41,827 nt of DNA from Candidatus Moraniibacteriota bacterium (GTDB taxonomy: Bacteria; Patescibacteriota; Minisyncoccia; Moranbacterales; UBA2206). Made by a program: the position numbers and the translations under genes. Positions 35,267 to 41,827 of this stretch are shown in pieces. Location: the NCBI GenBank assembly GCA_030679995.1, contig JAUXSK010000018.1, positions 1 to 41,827 of the forward strand, in the 5' to 3' direction. A model generated the notes under the pieces. The model searched no databases and was not told where the DNA came from. It saw nothing but the letters and a program-made list of their open reading frames with translations. Within the stretch, counting starts at the first letter, position 1, and each line of letters starts with the position of its first letter.

Positions 35267-36907
35267 TCACCCCACAAAAACGATTTTGGCTACGATCAAG
35301 CCATAAATGCCTACGATTCCCAAAACCCACCAAAACACTTGGCGGGGTTTTATTTTTTTAGACACGGTCGCCAAGAAAGCCGCCGAACCAAGCAGAATCG
35401 CCCACCAAAAAAGTTTGGATTCATTCAAAAAAAACACGCTCAAAACGAATGAAACGAATATGCCAGCGGCGATTATTATCCGGCCGATATTTTCTCCCCA
35501 TAAAACCGGCACCGTCCATACATTATCCTTCTTGTCTCCAGCGATATCCTTCAAATCTTTGATGGGCAAGGAAATCGTCAACGCGATCAGCAATAAAAAT
35601 CCCACCCTCCAAGGAAAGAATTTCAAATTGTCCGCTCCGGAAAACAGCACGAATCCCAAAAAAACAACCAAGAGCGAAGCGATAGCGCTGAAAAAAGTCG
35701 CGACTCCCAGAAACCTTTTCAGCCGATAGGGCTCCGCGGAATAAAAACAGGCGATTATCTGATAGATCAGGAGGATTATCGCGAATTTTACTCCGATTAC
35801 CAAGCCGCCTAATAGGGATAGGGCAAAGAATATGGTTCCAGCTTCCTTATATCCATCCGGCGTGAAAATCTTCCTTTGCAACGGCCGTTCAGGATTGGAA
35901 ACAGCATCGACCCTGGAATCATAAAGATCGTTCATGACCACTGACGCCAGCCAAGCCAGCCAAACACTCAGAAGCAATATCGGCACCACCAGAAATGCAA
36001 AAAAATTGAAATGCATATTTTGCGGATAAGCCAGGAAACCCAAGCCTAAACCTACTAAAAATAATCCGGAATGATATACAAGCTGGGGAAGTCTTGCATT
36101 CCCGATAACCGCCCGGAATTTCTTACGACTAGTCGCAAAAAAGGCGATTGCCGACAATCCCAAAAAAAACAGATAGAAAACCATATCCAGGTGATAGGCG
36201 AACGCATATTTCAAAGTATTGGTTTCCAAACCGAAAATCGGGCGTGGAGAACCGAAAAACTGCGCCACCTGGATACCGGAAACAGCCATAACATCCCGCC
36301 CATGGAAAAATTGATAGGCGAAAGTCACCCAAGAAGGAAAGCTTCCCATAAAAAACAAGGCCACATATACTACCAAAGCGCTCAGAAAAGCTTTAATAAT
36401 TTTCTTAGTTTCCAACCAAACAAGCAAAAAGGAAAAAACAACAGCCGCTAAAAACACGATTTTGCTGCCGAAATATACGATTCCCGATGGCAAATCGCCA
36501 AAAACAGTTATAAATTGACGCCACAAACCAAGTGGATCATTTAATAGATAGAAGCTCCAAAAAATATCCCCGCCGGTCTTGGCCATGTCGATAAGCGGAG
36601 GAAGCAAAATCAAAAAAAACGCCCACGGAACGACCGGCGCTATCGTGGCTGGGTTTTTACGTAAAAACCCACTCAATACCAACCAAATCAAAATGAAAGT
36701 GTTGGCAAAAAAAAGAAAGTTATGCAGATATTCCACCAATATCTCTCCGCCAGTGGCTGGCGAATAGGCCAGAAATTTTTCTTCCAACACCCGGATTGCG
36801 ATTATGCCGGAAAAATTCAGAAATAGCAACAAAACGCCAACCTTCTTCGCAAGCGCCCCGTCAACGATCCGCTCGAATTTTCCGACGATTTTTTTGAATA
36901 CATCCAT
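35267..36907 (-). CDS. Polytopic membrane protein with C-terminal UbiA-family prenyltransferase domain
   Basis: NDLYDSRVDAVSNPERPL and DLKDIAGDKKD Asp-rich motifs after ~320 aa of TM-rich sequence. Confidence 0.8.
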   Translation of the reverse strand: MDVFKKIVGKFERIVDGALAKKVGVLLLFLNFSGIIAIRVLEEKFLAYSPATGGEILVEYLHNFLFFANTFILIWLVLSGFLRKNPATIAPVVPWAFFLILLPPLIDMAKTGGDIFWSFYLLNDPLGLWRQFITVFGDLPSGIVYFGSKIVFLAAVVFSFLLVWLETKKIIKAFLSALVVYVALFFMGSFPSWVTFAYQFFHGRDVMAVSGIQVAQFFGSPRPIFGLETNTLKYAFAYHLDMVFYLFFLGLSAIAFFATSRKKFRAVIGNARLPQLVYHSGLFLVGLGLGFLAYPQNMHFNFFAFLVVPILLLSVWLAWLASVVMNDLYDSRVDAVSNPERPLQRKIFTPDGYKEAGTIFFALSLLGGLVIGVKFAIILLIYQIIACFYSAEPYRLKRFLGVATFFSAIASLLVVFLGFVLFSGADNLKFFPWRVGFLLLIALTISLPIKDLKDIAGDKKDNVWTVPVLWGENIGRIIIAAGIFVSFVLSVFFLNESKLFWWAILLGSAAFLATVSKKIKPRQVFWWVLGIVGIYGLIVAKIVFVG

Positions 36908-37058
36908 CTTTTTTTTATTTATTCAACTTTATCAGCCTTGCCGACTTTGCGCAACCAGACATAGACGCAATATCATTCTTATTATTTTTATTTTTATGGT
37001 ATAATTCCACCAAGCGGATTCAAACCATCGCACGCTCCGCCGACTGGCGGACGAATCT

Positions 37059-38138
37059 ATGGAATCTATCCGGATGCGCTTTTTTACAATGCGTTTCCGC
37101 ATATTGATGAAAATAAAAAATATCCAACCATCATTAATAGTCCTGCTCGCGCTGACCATTGCCAGTTTCGCTTTTTTTGTCTCCGCGCAGGAACAAGTCC
37201 GCACGACTAACAACATTTTTCTCGATAGCGACCAGGACGGCCTTTCCGACGCAGAAGAAAAAAGCTACGGCACCGACCCGCAAATCGCCGACACCGATGC
37301 CGACGGATACACGGATGGGGCGGAGGTCAAAAGTGGTTATGACCCTTTGATAAAATCTCCCGGGGATAAACTGATTCCGGACGCGACCACCCTAGCATCA
37401 ACCGCGGATAGCGATCCAAGCCAGCCTAATTTAACCAAGGAGCTGGCCCACAAAATTTCAGCCGTATTGGATGAATCAAGCCAGAACAACGAGGAAATCA
37501 GCCTGGATCAGATCAAAAGCATCGTCGCCGATTCGCTTGAACCGCAAATCACAGCCGATAGCTTGCCGAAAATCTCGACAGAAAATATCAAAATCAAAGA
37601 GCAAAATTACAGCTCGCTTTCCAAAGAAAAAGCTGAGGAAAAAAGGAAGGAAGATTTTACCAATTATATCGTAGGATTATCCTACATACTCTCCAGCAAT
37701 TCACCGGAACCGATAACCTCCACCACCAATATCAACAGTTTGACCGATTCGATTTCCAGCCGGCTTATCGGCGCTATCACATCAGGGGACATATCCTCAT
37801 TGCAAGATTTGGCCGCCAATGGAGAAAAAATAATGCAACAAGTCCAAGATATCGAAGTTCCGGAAGAATTAGTCGATATCCACATAAAGGGTTTGCAATT
37901 GATCCAATATGCCATCAACTTGCAAGATTCAATCTCTCCCAACAGCAATGATCCGATCCTGGATATCACCAATTATTCCAAAATACAAAATTTAGTCGAG
38001 CTTATGATCAGCTACTCCAGCGACGTACAGGAAAAATTCAGCCAATACGGCTTAAAATATGATGAGACTATGCAAGCTAAGTTAGCGGATTACGGCATCG
38101 AAATCAATCCTGATTTATTGGAAAATTTGACACAATAA
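37059..38138 (+). CDS. Secreted protein with DxDxDG-type (thrombospondin type 3-like) calcium-binding repeats
   Basis: DSDQDGLSDAEEKSYGTDPQIADTDADGYTDGAEVKSGYDPL after a signal/TM segment; real start may be further in. Confidence 0.75.
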   Translation: MESIRMRFFTMRFRILMKIKNIQPSLIVLLALTIASFAFFVSAQEQVRTTNNIFLDSDQDGLSDAEEKSYGTDPQIADTDADGYTDGAEVKSGYDPLIKSPGDKLIPDATTLASTADSDPSQPNLTKELAHKISAVLDESSQNNEEISLDQIKSIVADSLEPQITADSLPKISTENIKIKEQNYSSLSKEKAEEKRKEDFTNYIVGLSYILSSNSPEPITSTTNINSLTDSISSRLIGAITSGDISSLQDLAANGEKIMQQVQDIEVPEELVDIHIKGLQLIQYAINLQDSISPNSNDPILDITNYSKIQNLVELMISYSSDVQEKFSQYGLKYDETMQAKLADYGIEINPDLLENLTQ

Positions 38139-38143
38139 CAAAA

Positions 38144-39112
38144 ATGAAAAACATACTCCCCATCAAACTCATATCCGCTGGCATCTTGGCGTTTGTTTTA
38201 GCGGTTATGCCATTCCAAACTCCCAAGTCAGAAGCTTGGTTGGAATTTGCCGGACAGATGATGGCTCACAACCTAGCCATTATGCGGGAAACTATCAATG
38301 GAATCACGATGGGCGCCCTGAAACAGATGGCGATACAAACGATCAACACGGAAATCAGCGTGGCAGTCGGCGGCTCATCCTCGCAAAACAGCCGGCTAAT
38401 CGGAAACTACCGGGATTTCCTGCATATCGAACCGCTTCAAAAGACCAATCGATATATGAATGATTATCTGAGCCAAATCACCCGCGGACGCGGATCTGAA
38501 GCCGGGTATATCCCCAATGAAGGTTTCGGCGCCGGAGCTTTCGTAGGCGGGCTGAACCATGGCAATTATATCGCCCAATTAAGGCAATCCGCTATGGCTG
38601 TGACTGTTGACCGAAGCGAACCGATTCCGACCTACATCGGCAACCCCCGCCAGAATATGTTCGCGAATGGCAATATGGACAATTTCAATCTCTACCTTTC
38701 CGGCGTCAACAATCCATGGGCTTTCAATCTGAACGCGGAACAAAAATATCAGGAACGCCTGGCTGTCGAAAAAGAAGCGGCGCAAACGGAAGCCATCGCT
38801 GGCCAAGGATACAAAGGCACGCGCCAAGGCGACACTATCACGACACCAGGCTCATTGATCAGCGCCACTATGTCCAATGTGCAAAATCTCGGCCTTAGCG
38901 TTTTGGCCAGCGCCCGCAACACGCCGGAAGTCGTCACTGCTACCGTACAAAATATCCTGACCCAATCCATCCAGAACGGTATCGGCAATTCCCAAAGGAA
39001 TGTCCAACGGGAAATCCAAGGCGTCACCAATAAGACCAATCAAGCCATCAATACGGAAGCGCAGACCACCGGTCCGGCCTCGGCCTGGAAAAATCCCAAC
39101 CTAGCCCAATAA
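38144..39112 (+). CDS. Secreted hypothetical protein, possible T4SS/pilus-associated component
   Basis: Signal-peptide-like N terminus; sits between the Ca-binding protein and a polytopic VirB6/TrbL-like protein. Confidence 0.6.
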   Translation: MKNILPIKLISAGILAFVLAVMPFQTPKSEAWLEFAGQMMAHNLAIMRETINGITMGALKQMAIQTINTEISVAVGGSSSQNSRLIGNYRDFLHIEPLQKTNRYMNDYLSQITRGRGSEAGYIPNEGFGAGAFVGGLNHGNYIAQLRQSAMAVTVDRSEPIPTYIGNPRQNMFANGNMDNFNLYLSGVNNPWAFNLNAEQKYQERLAVEKEAAQTEAIAGQGYKGTRQGDTITTPGSLISATMSNVQNLGLSVLASARNTPEVVTATVQNILTQSIQNGIGNSQRNVQREIQGVTNKTNQAINTEAQTTGPASAWKNPNLAQ

Positions 39113-39124
39113 CACCACAAAAAA

Positions 39125-41533
39125 TTGGAAAATAAAAAGTCTAAAAAAATAACCTGTTTGTTTTTAGCGATATTCGTCTTATTCGCCGGTTTTGTATTTT
39201 TACAGGACACTAAAAACATTTGTGCCCAAACGGCGGATCCGTTAGATTCAGTTTTTAATTCAGGCGGGTCCGATCTTACGCTAACACCCGGGGAGTCCGT
39301 ACCTATTCCAAAGCCATCCACCAATCCAACAGATTTGGATAATGCCACATCCGCCATAGCACTCGATTCCAAGGCCACTGCAGGAGAGGCGAGAACGGGC
39401 GGGGTCAGAGACGGAGTTTTGGATTCTTGCGCTAATCCGGTTGGTTTTTTAGGCAGCCCACTTGCTTGTTCGCTCATAGTTGTTTTGCATGTTGCTGGCT
39501 GGGTGTTAAATATTGCCGTCATTCTTTTCGCGTGGATTATCGACGCAGAAAAATTAAGAGCCATTTTAGTGCATCCCGCTATATTTAAATCATGGTCTCT
39601 TGTGCGTGATTTTCTTAATATCGGTTTTATTCTAGTACTACTTTTTTCTGCCTTTTCCACTATTTTCCAGGTAGATAAATACAGCTATAAAAAAATTCTA
39701 CTTTGGCTAGTCATTATGGCCCTACTGGTCAATTTCAGCTATCCCATCACCCGATTCATTATTGACGTCAGCAATACATTAATGTATACCCTCCTAAGTA
39801 GAGAATTCGGATCAGCCGTCAATGAACCGCAAAAATTATTATTTTCTACGAACGCCTTTGATGAGCTCAAGAATATAATCGCACCACCCAATGGCAACGA
39901 CACAAGCCTTTCCCAATTACTAACTTCCGTAATATTTATTTTCCTGCTAGCCTTGACTGTTTTGTCAATGGCGATTTTATTCATAATCCGCACTGTAGCC
40001 TTAGCGATCCTAATCATTTTCTCTCCTGTAGCGTTTATTGGATCGGTCATCGGCAAAGGCGGACAATGGTGGGACTATCTTTTCAAATATGCCCTCTTCG
40101 GTCCGATTATGGTGTTTATGTTGATTGTTTCCACAAAAATTATGGAAGCTATGGGAGATGTCCCTCTTTCCGGCGATGCTTACGGAGGGACAAGTGTGGC
40201 CGACTCATCATTAGTGGCCACTATGGCCCGCTTTGTAATACCGCTTGTCGTGCTATGGATTGGTATGGGCGTAGCGCAAAAGATGGGCATCGAAGGCGCC
40301 TCGATGGCACTGGCTAACGCGCAAGGAATGGCTAAGTGGACGGGCGGGTTGCTTAAAAAAGGCAGCCTTGCTGGACTCAAGGCCGTTGATAGGAATACAT
40401 TGGCAAAATGGCATGTAAGTCCTAGACAATTTCTAAGGGCCTGGAAACAAAGCACTGAAGAAGCGGAATCTGATAAACTTTCTGCTGGCACAGGAATTTG
40501 GCATGACCGGATAAACAAAACTTTCAGCCTTGGTAAGCATAGGACCAATTATGCCGATCTTGAAAGACAGAAGCTGGTGAGCAAAAAATCCAAGGAACTA
40601 AAAGAAATTAGTGAAGAAGCCCCTTATCTGTTAGATAAATTATCCGGATCCATGGGATCAAATTCCCCGGAAGCAGTAGCTGAAATGAAAGCGATTTTCA
40701 GAATAATTTATGGGAACAATGATCAGGATGAACTTATGGATTATATACGAGGCAATATCGCCAAAAAGACTGACGTTGGTAAAAGATTTGAGGCCATGGG
40801 ATTTGATGAAAAAAATTCTACCATTTCAGGTGAAAATGTCAGCAACGCGGTAATCAAGCTTATGGGACATTCGAAAGTTAAGCCCGATGAAATAAACAAA
40901 GAATTGCTGGACTTGGGAAATATAGCGGCAACCAAGGGAGGTATCGGCTATGGAGCCGTTGAATACAACCAAGAAACCAAACAATTTGAACGCGTTGCCG
41001 GAATCAAAGAAAAAGAAGGCAAACAGGCTTGGGCGGTCGCTTCCAAAATCATGACCACGGGTGAAGCGCAAAATATCCCCAAAACGATGCATAGAAACCA
41101 TTTTACAGATCAAGACGAGAGACTGAATGAGGAAGGCAAAGCGCTTCTTCGCAAATATGCCTCTCCGACAGCGATCAAACATATAGAAAGACATAAACCT
41201 GATTTTTACAAATCAATCTGCTTGGAAACCGATGCCAAGGGAGTAACAACAGCTGACAAGATGTTATTATATGCCTCTAATTTGCAAAAGGGAACAGCAG
41301 ATGGCTGGGATCCAACTCAACAAAAACACAGCACTACTTTGCACAACCCCGAACAAGCTCTTAGCGCGGCCGCTTGGACCGTAGCATTACAAACCAGAGC
41401 CGGCGTACCAAAAGCAACTATAGAAAATAAACTAAAAGGTCTATTCAGCAAAGATGATATAGCAAAGATAATAAATCTGTCAACTAATAAAGATGTTGAT
41501 GCATCACCAGACAGTGAGAAAAAAGGAAAATAA
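39125..41533 (+). CDS. Polytopic membrane protein, VirB6/TrbL-like (T4SS-type) candidate
   Basis: Signal segment, several TM helices (ACSLIVVLHVAGWVLNIAVILFAWII; FLNIGFILVLLFSAF; LLWLVIMALLVNFSYPITRFIIDVSNTL), long soluble C terminus; TTG start. Confidence 0.6.
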   Translation: MENKKSKKITCLFLAIFVLFAGFVFLQDTKNICAQTADPLDSVFNSGGSDLTLTPGESVPIPKPSTNPTDLDNATSAIALDSKATAGEARTGGVRDGVLDSCANPVGFLGSPLACSLIVVLHVAGWVLNIAVILFAWIIDAEKLRAILVHPAIFKSWSLVRDFLNIGFILVLLFSAFSTIFQVDKYSYKKILLWLVIMALLVNFSYPITRFIIDVSNTLMYTLLSREFGSAVNEPQKLLFSTNAFDELKNIIAPPNGNDTSLSQLLTSVIFIFLLALTVLSMAILFIIRTVALAILIIFSPVAFIGSVIGKGGQWWDYLFKYALFGPIMVFMLIVSTKIMEAMGDVPLSGDAYGGTSVADSSLVATMARFVIPLVVLWIGMGVAQKMGIEGASMALANAQGMAKWTGGLLKKGSLAGLKAVDRNTLAKWHVSPRQFLRAWKQSTEEAESDKLSAGTGIWHDRINKTFSLGKHRTNYADLERQKLVSKKSKELKEISEEAPYLLDKLSGSMGSNSPEAVAEMKAIFRIIYGNNDQDELMDYIRGNIAKKTDVGKRFEAMGFDEKNSTISGENVSNAVIKLMGHSKVKPDEINKELLDLGNIAATKGGIGYGAVEYNQETKQFERVAGIKEKEGKQAWAVASKIMTTGEAQNIPKTMHRNHFTDQDERLNEEGKALLRKYASPTAIKHIERHKPDFYKSICLETDAKGVTTADKMLLYASNLQKGTADGWDPTQQKHSTTLHNPEQALSAAAWTVALQTRAGVPKATIENKLKGLFSKDDIAKIINLSTNKDVDASPDSEKKGK

Positions 41534-41599
41534 AAACATCCTCAGGAATAATTCTGCACAAAAAACCTAGTCACACAATCAACTGACAAATAAAATCTT

Positions 41600-41827
41600 A
41601 TGGAAGACATAACCACAATAATTCGTGATTCCAAAGACGCTATCAATTTTTGGGATGACACCGAAGCTAAAAAGCTATTGAAAAAAATAGCATCTTTCAC
41701 AACCGCTCAAAATTTAACTCAAACTGATCCGAATACCTATCAAAAATTACAGAAACTTAGTCTCTATCTGAAAATTGTGGCTTTTCCAGGCCTCCCCGAT
41801 GAAGAATCCGCTGAAATATTGCGCAAC
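41600..41827 (+). CDS. Partial ORF continuing beyond the window
   Basis: MEDITTIIRDSKDAINFWDDTEAKKLLKKIASFTTAQNL... open to the end of the window. Confidence 0.6.
   Translation, partial: MEDITTIIRDSKDAINFWDDTEAKKLLKKIASFTTAQNLTQTDPNTYQKLQKLSLYLKIVAFPGLPDEESAEILRN

Overview
A gene-dense, mostly plus-strand bacterial chromosome segment. Several traits suggest a Patescibacteria/CPR-type genome: short proteins, AT-rich intergenic repeats, an anaerobic RNR, and T4SS/pilus-like envelope genes. This taxonomic placement is inference only. Recognisable genes: nrdD (split) and nrdG, DUF167, comEC, gyrA, an MBL-fold hydrolase, rpsA-like S1 protein, a CMP-kinase-like protein, tilS, ftsH, tRNA-CAU, tRNA-Val(GAC), a Xer recombinase, LysM-CHAP hydrolase, uvrD/pcrA, rpsO, a NYN-domain protein, two P-loop kinases, a possible HAD-like protein, pnp, yraN, a DksA/TraR-type zinc-finger protein, lspA, comM/yifB, a G5/RlpA-like protein, two PEP-CTERM proteins, rsmA, a UbiA-family protein, and the start of a secretion/pilus-like cluster. 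The strongest unusual observations are: (1) a ~540-nt ORF-free locus at about 28521-29063 with a consensus promoter, boxA-like site, long perfect hairpins, a GNRA loop, a possible pseudoknot/switch and a terminator, matching no RNA class I recognise; (2) a class III ribonucleotide reductase whose glycyl-radical tail is a separate small zinc-ribbon protein; (3) an AT-rich palindromic repeat inserted in frame in lspA, with relatives in intergenic regions; (4) adjacent PEP-CTERM proteins with no exosortase in the window; (5) a kinase-kinase-HAD-like module between rpsO and pnp whose last protein has HAD motifs in permuted order. All calls come from reading the sequence; no database search was run.
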